Positions 33,605-42,416 of a stretch of 64,000 bases of DNA are shown here, piece by piece (within the stretch, counting starts at the first letter, position 1; every line of letters begins with the position of its first letter). Source of the stretch: Roseburia_C amylophila (GTDB taxonomy: Bacteria > Bacillota > Clostridia > Lachnospirales > Lachnospiraceae). The position numbers and the translations under genes are program-made. Under the pieces are notes generated by a model. It was not told the origin of the DNA, ran no database searches, and saw only the letters and a program-made list of their open reading frames with translations. The stretch covers positions 124,001-188,000 of the forward strand of contig NZ_JAOQKI010000002.1 in NCBI RefSeq assembly GCF_025567465.1, read 5' to 3'.

Positions 33605-35851
33605 CTATGCAGCTTTTCTTCCTTCATTTTTACCATAGTTTATATAATGGATATAATACTGTTTCAAATCATCGCCAAATGCGGCTTTTAAGTCTCCGTT
33701 TTTCTCACGGTAGGTCAACACATTAAATGCTTCACAACTACGACGGCCTTCCTTCATGCCATAATTCACGAAATGTGACAATACAGCCAGATCATCATTT
33801 CCAAATGCTGCCTTGATATCCGGATTTGCACTCAGATAATAATTAAAGTCATATACTGCACTGTAATCAACTCCATTGTATACGGTAATCGCATCAATGC
33901 TTGTTACTTTTCCAGTTGCCTGACGACCCTCTGCTTTACCGGAACTCATATAATGGTAATAATAAGCTGCCAAATCATAGCCAAATGCACTTCTCAAATC
34001 TTTATAGCGCATACGATAAGAATTCACATCGAATTTACTGCTTGCCTGGCGACCTTCCTTCATACCATAATTCACAAAATGAGCAATCGCAGCAAGGTCA
34101 TCCCCGCCAACAGCTTTCTTCACATCTGTATTCTTGTTCAGATAATCACTCATATTATAAACAGCGGAATAATCTACTCCATTGTATACAGTTGTTCCCT
34201 GAATAGACTTAGTTCCAGTTCCTTTCCGGCCTTCCGCCTTGCCATTCTGTATATAATGAAGATAATAAGCACTCCAGTTTGTACCAAACGCACTCCGTAA
34301 ATCAGCATATCGATTGTAATAAGAATTCACATCAAAGTTCATATTTCCCTGACGTTTTTCATTCATGCCGCATGTCATAAAATGAGCCAGTGTACTGATA
34401 TCATCATTTGGAAACGCCTTTGCAATATCTGGATACTTCTTAATATAATAGCTGTAATTATATACTGCGGAATAGTCTACTCCATTATATACGGAGACAC
34501 CATCCGTAATCGCCACATCACCAGTCGCCTTACGTCCTTCTGCTTTACCATTTGATATGTAATGCAAATAATAAGAGCGTAAATTATTGCCAAATGCCAT
34601 CCTTAAATCCTTATACCTGTTCTTATAAGAGATTACATTAAAGCTTGATTTTCCCTGACGTCCTTCTGCCATTCCGCAGTTAATAAAATGCATAAATGCC
34701 TGATTCTCATCTGCACCGAAAGCTGCTTTAATATCCGGGTAGGTTTTCAAATAATAATCCACATCAAATACTGACGAATAATCCACTCCCTGATAGTTAT
34801 AGTCTCTATCTGTAATTACTTTGTCATTCTCACAGACCGGAACACTATAGCTGCTCCACCAGCTTTCTGCTTCATGTGACCACTTGCCATATTCATCACT
34901 GAAATTATCGGATACATTAAAACACCAATAACTATAGACAGTTCCGGTTGTATCATCTTTATCATCATCCCAGGTACAGTCCACTACATACCATCTGCCA
35001 TATAATTTTACTTTGTTCCACTCATGACTGCTGCTGGTAACGCATACCGTCTGAATACCAACTGCATTGCAAAGCATTTCAAAGGTTTCCGCATAACCGG
35101 CACATACTGCTTTACCTTCTAACAGAACTCCGGCACTGCTCTGATGATAGCTTCCCTCCTCAGAGTACCAGCAATTCTGCATAATAATGTCATGTGCTTC
35201 CTGCTCCATATCAAGAATTGTCGCTTTGCTCTTAATCGATGCTACCCATGTATCCAATTTAACCTTAATTTTACTAGTAATATTTTCCCTTTCAATACCA
35301 TTTGCGAAATCATCATATACACATAATGATATTGCCCGAATATGTTTTCCATCTGCAGTAGTCCTACACATTATTGCTTCATTTGCAAAATAAAACTGCG
35401 GATTAGACATCTGGACAATCTGAGCAATTCTTTTTGCCGTATCATCATCAAGATTTCCAATCGAAACGAATCCTGAACAATAAGACGCTTGAATATAATC
35501 TGCATCTGCTGTACCTGTAAGAAATGCCATATTTACATTATAAAGTGCATCGTAAAATTTCTTTTCTTCACTAGTCATCTCACCATAATAATAGTTTGAT
35601 CCATACAATGACCAATAAGATGCATCTGCTGTATTATACTGTGCACTATATAACATGGGCTTATCTATATCAACATCACCTGTATCTTCAACATAGATAA
35701 ACTCTGGTTGTTCATAACCACATTTCCGTTCTGTCGAAGCAGAACTATTATCTGTTTCTTCTGCCCCAACCGCCATATCCGGCATCATGGTTACTGCCAT
35801 AAATAATGCCAGTAACAAGGCAATTAATCTGTTTCCTACTTTTTTCTTCAT
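33605..35851 (-). CDS. Secreted transglutaminase-like protein with C-terminal paired repeats
   Basis: This 748-residue protein has a signal peptide (MKKKVGNRLIALLLALFMAV, cleavage near AVGA), a transglutaminase-like domain (about 70-330) and eight repeats in four A/B pairs (about 362-748). The papain-like triad is visible as Cys250 (GKAVCAGYAETFEML), His276 (SSSHEWNKVKL) and Asp291 (YVVDCTWDDD). Such domains in secreted bacterial proteins act as peptidases or cross-linkers. The repeat array here is C-terminal, whereas it is N-terminal in the metallopeptidase and central in the amidase. GGAGG lies 8 bases before the ATG; a terminator follows. The substrate is unknown. Confidence 0.88.
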   Translation of the reverse strand: MKKKVGNRLIALLLALFMAVTMMPDMAVGAEETDNSSASTERKCGYEQPEFIYVEDTGDVDIDKPMLYSAQYNTADASYWSLYGSNYYYGEMTSEEKKFYDALYNVNMAFLTGTADADYIQASYCSGFVSIGNLDDDTAKRIAQIVQMSNPQFYFANEAIMCRTTADGKHIRAISLCVYDDFANGIERENITSKIKVKLDTWVASIKSKATILDMEQEAHDIIMQNCWYSEEGSYHQSSAGVLLEGKAVCAGYAETFEMLCNAVGIQTVCVTSSSHEWNKVKLYGRWYVVDCTWDDDKDDTTGTVYSYWCFNVSDNFSDEYGKWSHEAESWWSSYSVPVCENDKVITDRDYNYQGVDYSSVFDVDYYLKTYPDIKAAFGADENQAFMHFINCGMAEGRQGKSSFNVISYKNRYKDLRMAFGNNLRSYYLHYISNGKAEGRKATGDVAITDGVSVYNGVDYSAVYNYSYYIKKYPDIAKAFPNDDISTLAHFMTCGMNEKRQGNMNFDVNSYYNRYADLRSAFGTNWSAYYLHYIQNGKAEGRKGTGTKSIQGTTVYNGVDYSAVYNMSDYLNKNTDVKKAVGGDDLAAIAHFVNYGMKEGRQASSKFDVNSYRMRYKDLRSAFGYDLAAYYYHYMSSGKAEGRQATGKVTSIDAITVYNGVDYSAVYDFNYYLSANPDIKAAFGNDDLAVLSHFVNYGMKEGRRSCEAFNVLTYREKNGDLKAAFGDDLKQYYIHYINYGKNEGRKAA

Positions 35852-35923
35852 TGGTGCCCTCCTTAATTTTTTATTTGTTTACACATTTATATAATCCCAT
35901 GTTACTTGTTTTGATGACTTTTT

Positions 35924-36112
35924 TCAACACAATGCTCGCTCTAATATCTTTTTAAGATGCAGTTTCATATTTTCCATCAAACGCCCCGCCTGGTACATCT
36001 TTCTCAGATTATGTGCCTTGCGTAACTTTTTCTCCGTTGAATCTGCAAAAGAACGAATCTGTCCATCGACAATCTGCATATAGCAGTTCGGTCTTAACAA
36101 ATCCTTCTTCAT
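35924..36112 (-). CDS. Short doubtful reading frame, possible gene remnant
   Basis: A 62-codon frame (MKKDLLRPNCYMQIVDGQIR at the N-terminus) encodes a basic, partly helical peptide. The only candidate ribosome binding site (AGAGG) is 13 bases from the ATG, which is far. I do not recognise the protein. It fills the gap between the AlbA_2 gene and the transglutaminase-like gene and could be a real small protein, a leftover of a longer gene, or chance. Confidence 0.3.
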   Translation of the reverse strand: MKKDLLRPNCYMQIVDGQIRSFADSTEKKLRKAHNLRKMYQAGRLMENMKLHLKKILERALC

Positions 36113-36146
36113 AAATTAATAAAGCCTCTTCTCTTTTGATTGGCAG

Positions 36147-37679
36147 TTACCATATTATCCATCTTCCTGTTTTCTTTGAATCCTCATGCATAATTATATT
36201 TCGCTCCTGTAAAGACTTCATAATCCGTTGCACCTGTGATCTTGAAATACCAGTTAATTCAACGATGTCTTTCTGTTTTATAGCAGGATTATTCTTTATC
36301 AGATTTACTATAACTAATTCGTTTTTATTTAAAGCCTCATTTAAAGCCTCACTTAAAGCCTCACTTGATACATTTTTATTCATTCCTGATGTAACATCTG
36401 TTTTTTCAAATCCACTGCGGATATAAATAATAGTATTTAGATAATTTCTATCATTATCCATTTCAAATTCTGGCTCAGGGGAACCATTTTGCCTTAATTC
36501 CCGTATTATTTTAGAAATTCCGGTTCCCTTTTTCTCAGACAAATCAATTTCTTTAAATAATTCTCCAATTCTTCTGTTCCGGTACTTTCTGCCCCTGATT
36601 TTTCCAGCCTCAAACTTTTCAAGATTAATCCATTTTGCAAGTCCGGGATAATTAATAATCTGTATACTATCTACATAAATACGAATTTCTACTGGTTCAG
36701 GTTCACGGTAAGACTTATGGAACACTGCATTTACTAATGCTTCTTCCAATGCATTATAAGGATAATTATAAAAACGCTCTGCCTCTGCTTTCCCCTTAAT
36801 CTTAACTACTTTTTCCTCTATCACTGTTGTATTTATATAATCTAACGCATCCTGAATCTGTTTCCAAATAGGTCCCGTAAATGTTTTTTCTATAAAATCA
36901 TCGGAAGCCTCTGCCTCTTCCGTATTGAATCGAATTAATTCTATCTGTGCTCCAGGAATTAATTTTTCTGGATGTTCTGCAAACATCAATACGCCTATAT
37001 TTCTAATATCAAGCTCTGTGTCTGTTTCATCTGCGACTTCCTGTGCAAGTAATAAATCTTCTAAAGAACTGTTATTCAGTCCATTTATCAGACTACTATT
37101 ACTTTTTCTAATAAAATCCTCCATATATCCTCGTCTAATATCATCTATTCTTGCTTTCCGATTTATCCGGTCATCATATGGAACGGAATTAAATTTGTCA
37201 AAAAGTTCAGAAACCTCATCCTGTTTTGCGTCCGTTGTTAATGAAGCTGGGCGAATCCAATATTTCATGGTCTTATCAATCTTTTCCCCTTTCACTCCAT
37301 AGACCGTATGAGGCGCCTGATATGGTCCACTGTCACCCGCCGGGCACCATAGATATACTAAAAATGTCCCTGTTTTTTTATAATCAATTATCTCCATTCT
37401 TGGAATATACCTTGGAACTATCATATTACAATATTGAAATATTTCCTGCTGAATTATATCAAGATTTTCCTTTGGTAGTCCTTCCAATGGAAATACCGGC
37501 ATCCCATCCTTTTCCTTTACTCCAATTACAATATAACCACCATTCGTATTATCATAATCATTTGCAAATGCACAGATTGAATGAATAATAGCATTTGGAT
37601 TCCACCCAGTCTTATATTCAACGCGGTCATGCTCTACAACACGCCCTTCTAGTAATGTTTCTATTTTTAATGGAATCAT
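36147..37679 (-). CDS. AlbA_2/Schlafen-type ATP-binding protein with C-terminal winged helix
   Basis: This 510-residue soluble protein starts with an AlbA_2 domain (about 12-150: EHDRVEYKTGWNPNAIIHSI, CAFANDYDNTNGGYIVIGVK), continues with a middle region and a HATPase_c_4-like domain (about 300-425: YNYPYNALEEALVNAVFHKS, GLAKWINLEKF, DLSEKKGTGISKI), and ends with a winged helix-turn-helix (KNNPAIKQKDIVELTGISRS, then QVQRIMKSLQERN). This architecture is widespread in bacteria as putative regulators or defence-linked proteins; no reaction is proven. GGAGGAGG precedes the ATG. The gene has no obvious link to glycans and may be part of an inserted segment together with the next membrane protein. 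Confidence 0.87.
   Translation of the reverse strand: MIPLKIETLLEGRVVEHDRVEYKTGWNPNAIIHSICAFANDYDNTNGGYIVIGVKEKDGMPVFPLEGLPKENLDIIQQEIFQYCNMIVPRYIPRMEIIDYKKTGTFLVYLWCPAGDSGPYQAPHTVYGVKGEKIDKTMKYWIRPASLTTDAKQDEVSELFDKFNSVPYDDRINRKARIDDIRRGYMEDFIRKSNSSLINGLNNSSLEDLLLAQEVADETDTELDIRNIGVLMFAEHPEKLIPGAQIELIRFNTEEAEASDDFIEKTFTGPIWKQIQDALDYINTTVIEEKVVKIKGKAEAERFYNYPYNALEEALVNAVFHKSYREPEPVEIRIYVDSIQIINYPGLAKWINLEKFEAGKIRGRKYRNRRIGELFKEIDLSEKKGTGISKIIRELRQNGSPEPEFEMDNDRNYLNTIIYIRSGFEKTDVTSGMNKNVSSEALSEALNEALNKNELVIVNLIKNNPAIKQKDIVELTGISRSQVQRIMKSLQERNIIMHEDSKKTGRWIIW
36327..36362 (-). repeat. In-frame 12-bp tandem repeat in the linker of the AlbA_2 protein
   Basis: Three copies of (a)ttaaagcctc (12-base period, 36327-36338, 36339-36350, 36351-36362) encode the peptide SEALSEALNEALN just before the winged-helix domain. 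The copies differ at only one position, so the number could change by slippage without changing the frame. Confidence 0.8.
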
Positions 37680-37750
37680 TTAGCCTCCTCCCTTTCTATC
37701 GCGCTTTTGTTATGAAACAATTATGTATGTTGTTACCTCTTTAAACCACA

Positions 37751-38380
37751 TTATTTATCATTATAATATTCTGAAAGTATAATTTCTAAATCGCCCCTCA
37801 TTTTCTTTGCAACCGTTTTATAACTATTCAACCAACTTTTAATCTCAGGAAGAATCCATCCTGTAACTAAAATAAATAACAAAACTATTACTATCATACC
37901 GCCCAATATCAGCAAACTTTCTTTTTTATTCACCATGCTAAATATAATAGAGCCTGATGTTATTACTAATGGGCATATCATCAAATTAAAAATGTCTATA
38001 AATTTATTCCAACCATTATTTGTTTCAATTTGTTCGTAATCCCTACATTGTTCAATAATTGCCTGCAAAGATTCTTTATTTTTAATTTGAGCTTCATCTA
38101 ATGTCTTTTTTAATTGCATAAGAATTTTTTCATGATAATCTTTAGGCGTAATTATTTTTTTAGGAATACTTTCAGATTTGAATATCATTACAATAATCGA
38201 ACAAAACGCTAACAAATACATAATGTTCATACCTATCATACAATTAGAAACCGACAATATTGTTCCTATGATCAAAACTGCAATAGAAAAAACAATTAAA
38301 AATGTCATCCATCTGGGATTTTTGCTATACTTTTCTTTTTTTATTAAATCATAGTAATATATTAACAATTGCATAAACAT
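37751..38380 (-). CDS. Unknown four-helix membrane protein
   Basis: This 209-residue protein has two N-terminal helices (about 25-43 and 48-66), a hydrophilic coiled-coil-like middle (about 72-125: EKILMQLKKTLDEAQIKNKE) and two more helices (about 128-148 and 153-175), followed by a charged tail. I do not recognise the family. The DNA is AT-rich. It lies 71 bases upstream of the AlbA_2 gene in the same direction and could form a pair with it, but nothing in the sequence proves this. Confidence 0.6.
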   Translation of the reverse strand: MFMQLLIYYYDLIKKEKYSKNPRWMTFLIVFSIAVLIIGTILSVSNCMIGMNIMYLLAFCSIIVMIFKSESIPKKIITPKDYHEKILMQLKKTLDEAQIKNKESLQAIIEQCRDYEQIETNNGWNKFIDIFNLMICPLVITSGSIIFSMVNKKESLLILGGMIVIVLLFILVTGWILPEIKSWLNSYKTVAKKMRGDLEIILSEYYNDK

Positions 38381-38573
38381 TTTACACTATCCCCATTCTT
38401 ACTACATCCATTTAGTTATAAAGTAAAAGACTCAAACCATATCAGCAACTACATATGATGCCTCTTTCATCTGAATCAACCAGAACTATAATAATACGAC
38501 CAATACTACATTATTTCCATAATATAATTTTTTAATTTCAGAATTTTCTATTCTTGCACTATTCCTTCTCTAA

Positions 38574-39641
38574 TTATCCTAACATTTCATCCTTCAAAAT
38601 CGTATCCTCTGCCACATCCACCTTCAGCGTGCGTCCAATAATTTCTTCCATCCGCTCCGGAGAAATTCCGGTTCCCGGTCTCTTGAAGGTCAACATTTCT
38701 CTTGTGATTACGGTTCCTTTTGCAATATCGCAGGTTGTTACCAGAGAACGTCTTGCATTCTTTCTGGCAGTCTGCTCTGTCTCTAAGCAGCATAAATCAC
38801 CTTTGCCACGAATGGTATCAATAAATTCAATTCCTGAAAGAATCTTTCTTGCATCCTCCGGATCCATAGCATGATAGTGATCATTTCCTTTTAAGGTCTT
38901 GTCCAGTGTAAAATGCTTCTCTATCACTACCGCGCCCAGATTGTACGCTGTTTTGATTACATCTGCGCAGGCATCCGGTTTTGTATGGTCTGAATATCCG
39001 ATAATCAGATCCTTATACTTTTCTTTCAGGCTTGCTATCTTATTTAAGTTAGCATGCTCATACGGAGTCGGATACTCCAGCACACAATGCAGAATGCAAA
39101 GCGGCTGGTTATTTACCTTACGGACAGTTGCTATCATGCGGTCAATCTCATCCTCATTGGCTGCACCTACGGAAATGAGCATTGGTTTCTTTTTCTTTGC
39201 CTGATATTCCACAAACGGAAGATTATTCATATCAGAAGAAGATACTTTGTATACCTCCATCATCTTATCGAGATAATCTGCTGATTCAATATCAAATGCA
39301 GTGGATAAAAATTCAATGCCAATTTCATCACTGTAATCCTTCAGCTCCTGATATTCTTTTTCGCCAAACTGGTCAAATTTCTGAAACAACTCATGCTGGG
39401 ATGTTGTGGTCTCTTCCGTGGTATCCCAGTAAGATGGAGAATCCTTTGCTGCCAGCGTATCAGCTTTATAGGTCTGGAATTTTACTGCATGGATTCCGGC
39501 ATCCTTGGCTTTCTTGATCATTAACTTTGCAGCTTCCATATTGGAAATGTTCATTTTCTTTGCAATGTCATAATAATTTACACCAATCTCTGCAATCAGT
39601 ACTGCTTTATGTGTCAGAGCACGTTCGATAATTTTACTCAT
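38574..39641 (-). CDS. Nonulosonic acid synthase (NeuB/PseI/LegI family)
   Basis: The start at 39641 (MSKIIERALTHKAVLIAEIG) has AAGGAG 8 bases upstream. The 355-residue protein has a TIM-barrel synthase domain (AEIGVNYYD, HAVKFQTYKADTL, FLSTAFDIESADYLDKM, YKVSSSDMNNLP, GYSDHTKPDACAD, VVIEKHFTLDK) and a C-terminal SAF/antifreeze-like domain (about 290-355: RRSLVTTCDIAKGTVITREM). It condenses phosphoenolpyruvate with a six-carbon N-acyl amino sugar to give a sialic-acid-like nine-carbon acid. The PseG-like partner nearby suggests pseudaminic or legionaminic acid rather than Neu5Ac. The genes for the precursor amino sugar are not in the window. Confidence 0.92.
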   Translation of the reverse strand: MSKIIERALTHKAVLIAEIGVNYYDIAKKMNISNMEAAKLMIKKAKDAGIHAVKFQTYKADTLAAKDSPSYWDTTEETTTSQHELFQKFDQFGEKEYQELKDYSDEIGIEFLSTAFDIESADYLDKMMEVYKVSSSDMNNLPFVEYQAKKKKPMLISVGAANEDEIDRMIATVRKVNNQPLCILHCVLEYPTPYEHANLNKIASLKEKYKDLIIGYSDHTKPDACADVIKTAYNLGAVVIEKHFTLDKTLKGNDHYHAMDPEDARKILSGIEFIDTIRGKGDLCCLETEQTARKNARRSLVTTCDIAKGTVITREMLTFKRPGTGISPERMEEIIGRTLKVDVAEDTILKDEMLG

Positions 39642-39654
39642 ATTCATTTCTCCT

Positions 39655-40668
39655 TTACTTCTCTGACTTTTTATATTCTGTCAGTTTCTTTGACAATGTG
39701 ATACATGGCTTTTCCACGCCCCAATGGAGAATTGCCGCCAGTAAAATACTTGTAACCAATACAATAATCACTTTTTTCGTCCATCCCATTTCCGTAGTAT
39801 TTAACCGCATTAAGATTGGGAAATGAATGAGGTACAGCGGAAAGCTGATTTCTCCAATCCATTGCAGGATGCGGCTCTTATTAAGCCATGCTTTCCATAT
39901 TTTCCCTTTTACGATTCCAAGAATAATAAGGCACCACAATCCCCCCATCAGCAGATATTTATTCTGCAGATAAGCAGATGGCTCTATTCCCCACAACTTC
40001 TGCCGGAACCACGGTGTAAGGGAAAATAATATTACTACCAGTGCCAATACAATTACATCTGCTCCTATGCTGTTTTCCTTCCAGTTATTCCAGAAGTCCC
40101 AGATAATTGCAAGAAGCATTCCCATTAAAAATACCGGAACATACCACCGCAGTTGCGTGGAATTTTCTGTGTATGTGGTAAACGGAAATACTACTGACAG
40201 TGCAATTCCAATTCCTGCGATTATTGCAAACAGCCATTTTTTATTCCTTATCATCTGCTGCAACAGCCAGAACAGCGGTGCAATCAGGAAAAATTTCATA
40301 ATAACCGGCATATACCAGAAATGTCCGAATCCATCTACCAGCAACAAATGCCGCAACAGTTCCTTTCCATCCGGAATAAATCCCAGTCCCATGGAAATCA
40401 GCAGAACTGCCAGATATGGTATCATAATCCGGATGATTTTCTTGCCATAATAGCCCATAAGATTCCGCCCCTTCAAAGCCTGCTGCCTCTGGCAGAGCGG
40501 ATACAGAAACCAGAATCCACTGAAAATCATAAACAACCAGACACCTATTTTGCCGCAGCCGTTAAAATACATTCCATAATTTGTCGAGCTTGCGCCAAGA
40601 TGTGCTGCCAGTACGAAGAGGCAGCCTATTCCACGCAGGCTCGAAAGCCATGCTATGTTCTTCTGCAT
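39655..40668 (-). CDS. Acyltransferase family 3 membrane protein
   Basis: This 337-residue protein has about ten helices. The first helix carries WLSSLRGIGCLFVLAAHLGA with the family His (AAHL), then GVWLFMIFSGFWFLYPL and the late segment ISFPLYLIHFPILMRL. It belongs to the acyltransferase-3 family, which O-acylates surface sugars. Lying between the nonulosonic acid synthase and the CMP-transferase genes, it may acetylate the nonulosonic acid or the finished repeat unit. The region upstream contains a cluster of GAGAC repeats. Confidence 0.88.
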   Translation of the reverse strand: MQKNIAWLSSLRGIGCLFVLAAHLGASSTNYGMYFNGCGKIGVWLFMIFSGFWFLYPLCQRQQALKGRNLMGYYGKKIIRIMIPYLAVLLISMGLGFIPDGKELLRHLLLVDGFGHFWYMPVIMKFFLIAPLFWLLQQMIRNKKWLFAIIAGIGIALSVVFPFTTYTENSTQLRWYVPVFLMGMLLAIIWDFWNNWKENSIGADVIVLALVVILFSLTPWFRQKLWGIEPSAYLQNKYLLMGGLWCLIILGIVKGKIWKAWLNKSRILQWIGEISFPLYLIHFPILMRLNTTEMGWTKKVIIVLVTSILLAAILHWGVEKPCITLSKKLTEYKKSEK

Positions 40669-40682
40669 ATTTGTTCTCCAAT

Positions 40683-40732
40683 TAGTCTCACTTTGGTCTC
40701 AATGGTCTCATTTTTAGTCTCAATGGTCTCAC
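40683..40732 (-). repeat. Cluster of five GAGAC motifs between two genes
   Basis: gtctc (GAGAC on the coding strand) occurs five times, starting at 40685, 40696, 40705, 40717 and 40726, embedded in a larger direct repeat (agtctca.tggtctca). It occupies most of the 79-base gap before the acyltransferase gene. Function unknown. Confidence 0.6.
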
Positions 40733-40747
40733 TCTTGCTACCAAAAT

Positions 40748-42379
40748 CTATTCTTCGTCCTCCAAAATTAATCCGATTACCCTCTTAATACCGGATTTCA
40801 AGTCATGACGCATCATCAGGCTTTGCATTTCCTTTCGAATCTGTGGTGTATCAACCAGCCAGCGGAAGGTTGTCTCAATGGTTTCATCTGCCACATTGAT
40901 TCCAAGTCCAAGATTTAAGAAACCATTGTTCATCTGTGCAAAGGTGTGCTTCATCTCACGCTCATTCTGAGCCATAACCACTGCCGGTACGCCTATGGTG
41001 GCAAGCTCATAGACGGTTCTGCCCTGAGAAGTAAATGCCAGGTCTGCCTTGCCAAAAAGGTCGCTGATGTGTTTTAAATTCTGCTCTACATAGATGCCTG
41101 CTATTTCATCTGTCTCAATCTGATTTGCTTTCTGGTCATACCCTACGCCCAGTGCAAAATGGAATTTAATCTCAGGATAATCCTTATGAATCCGCTTTGC
41201 CATCTCATAGATTCTCTTGGTAAAGTTCGAAGGGTCTGTTCCACCGAAGATAACCACTATATTCTGCACCTGTTCATGAAATACGGATGGTGTGGCACAG
41301 AAAAATTCATCCCGAAGACATACATAATTGGATCCCCAGTAATAATTATCTCCTCTGGTATGATCTTCATACAGAGCATTAATCACTACATCTGCATAAT
41401 CGGCTCCCTCGCCGAGATCTTCTATGGTTACGACACGTTTCACATATTTCTTTAATTCTTTGATGTAATCTGCTTCTGTATTAAGGCAGTCATTTACTAC
41501 TACGTCCGGCTTCCATTCCTGCACGAATTCCATGAATTCTTCGTCACTCTTAATGGTATGTACCGGCATATTTGCTTCCTGCAGTTTCTTCAGTCCCGGT
41601 TCATGCTGCTCTTTTGTCACAAAGAGAATCTCCTGTCCGGTCAGATTATATGCCAGTGTCAGGCAGTGATAAATGTGTCCCATTCCAAGCTCTTTGTATC
41701 CATCTGCCCGAAGAATAATCCGTTTCTTTTTCAGTTCATACTCACACAATACCCAGTCGGAAGCAGCATCAATATCCACTGCCTCACGCTCCGGCATCTC
41801 ATAGACAGAAACCTTCTTTCCAATGCGGCTGTTTACCTCCATACATTCTCTTCTTGTAATCAGAAATGCACCTGTCTCAAGATAGTTCGGCGGTAACTGC
41901 TGACGGTTCAGACGTTTCTCATAATTCGGTACATAACAGCCATCTTTCTTCGTCCAGGATAAATGCGGCTTATTTACCACACTGATATAAGTATCATCGG
42001 AAGAAGCCAAAAAGCTTTCCAAAGCCTTATCCAAGGTATCAGAAGAAAGTAACGGTGATGTTACCTGTAAGGTAATTACCACATCATACTGAATCCCTTT
42101 CTTCTTTTCCATAGTGCAGACTGCATCATAGATAACCGGGTCTAATGTCACGGCATCCTTTGCCAGTTCACTGTCTCTGGTCATGGTCTCTACACCATAA
42201 GAAGAAGCTATTTTCAAAATCTCTTCATCATCAGATGAAACTACAACATCATCAATGCTTGGACAATTCTTTGCATTATGAATTGCATAATAAATAAGTG
42301 GTTTTCCATTCATCAAACGGACATTTTTCCGTGGTATTCCTTTTGAGCCGCCACGAGCCGGTATTACTGCCAAGACCAT
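40748..42379 (-). CDS. CMP-nonulosonate cytidylyltransferase fused to a PseG-like hydrolase
   Basis: The start at 42379 (MVLAVIPARGGSKGIPRKNV) has AGAGGA 7 bases upstream; a longer frame overlaps the preceding gene. Residues about 1-215 are a NeuA/PseF-type transferase with IPARGGSKGIPRKN, LQVTSPLLS and REAVDIDAASDW. Residues about 218-543 are a PseG-like UDP-sugar hydrolase (GT-B fold) with RADGYKELGMGHIYHCLTLA (catalytic-type His235), VFGGTDPSN and TSQGRTVYELATIGVPAVVM. PseG removes UDP from the 2,4-diacetamido-trideoxyhexose, and the transferase activates the finished acid with CTP, so the fusion joins the steps before and after the synthase at 38574. Similar fusions are known in bacteria. 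Confidence 0.92.
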   Translation of the reverse strand: MVLAVIPARGGSKGIPRKNVRLMNGKPLIYYAIHNAKNCPSIDDVVVSSDDEEILKIASSYGVETMTRDSELAKDAVTLDPVIYDAVCTMEKKKGIQYDVVITLQVTSPLLSSDTLDKALESFLASSDDTYISVVNKPHLSWTKKDGCYVPNYEKRLNRQQLPPNYLETGAFLITRRECMEVNSRIGKKVSVYEMPEREAVDIDAASDWVLCEYELKKKRIILRADGYKELGMGHIYHCLTLAYNLTGQEILFVTKEQHEPGLKKLQEANMPVHTIKSDEEFMEFVQEWKPDVVVNDCLNTEADYIKELKKYVKRVVTIEDLGEGADYADVVINALYEDHTRGDNYYWGSNYVCLRDEFFCATPSVFHEQVQNIVVIFGGTDPSNFTKRIYEMAKRIHKDYPEIKFHFALGVGYDQKANQIETDEIAGIYVEQNLKHISDLFGKADLAFTSQGRTVYELATIGVPAVVMAQNEREMKHTFAQMNNGFLNLGLGINVADETIETTFRWLVDTPQIRKEMQSLMMRHDLKSGIKRVIGLILEDEE

Positions 42380-42416
42380 TATCTTATCCTCTCTGTTGTT
42401 ATTGTTATACTTCTGA

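Noticed and set aside
35852..35923. Promoter of the transglutaminase-like gene.
   Set aside because: TATATA/TATAAA-like boxes occur, but no -35 box at a suitable distance reaches four matches, so no site is listed.
38381..38573. The AT-rich gap before the AlbA_2/membrane gene pair as a place for a terminator of the second glycan locus.
   Set aside because: I found only a weak 5-base stem without a following T-run, so no terminator is claimed.
40748..41700. The C-terminal half of the cytidylyltransferase fusion as a MurG-like glycosyltransferase.
   Set aside because: It has the GT-B fold of MurG, but the RADG...G.GH start and fusion with a CMP-sugar synthetase point to PseG-type hydrolysis.
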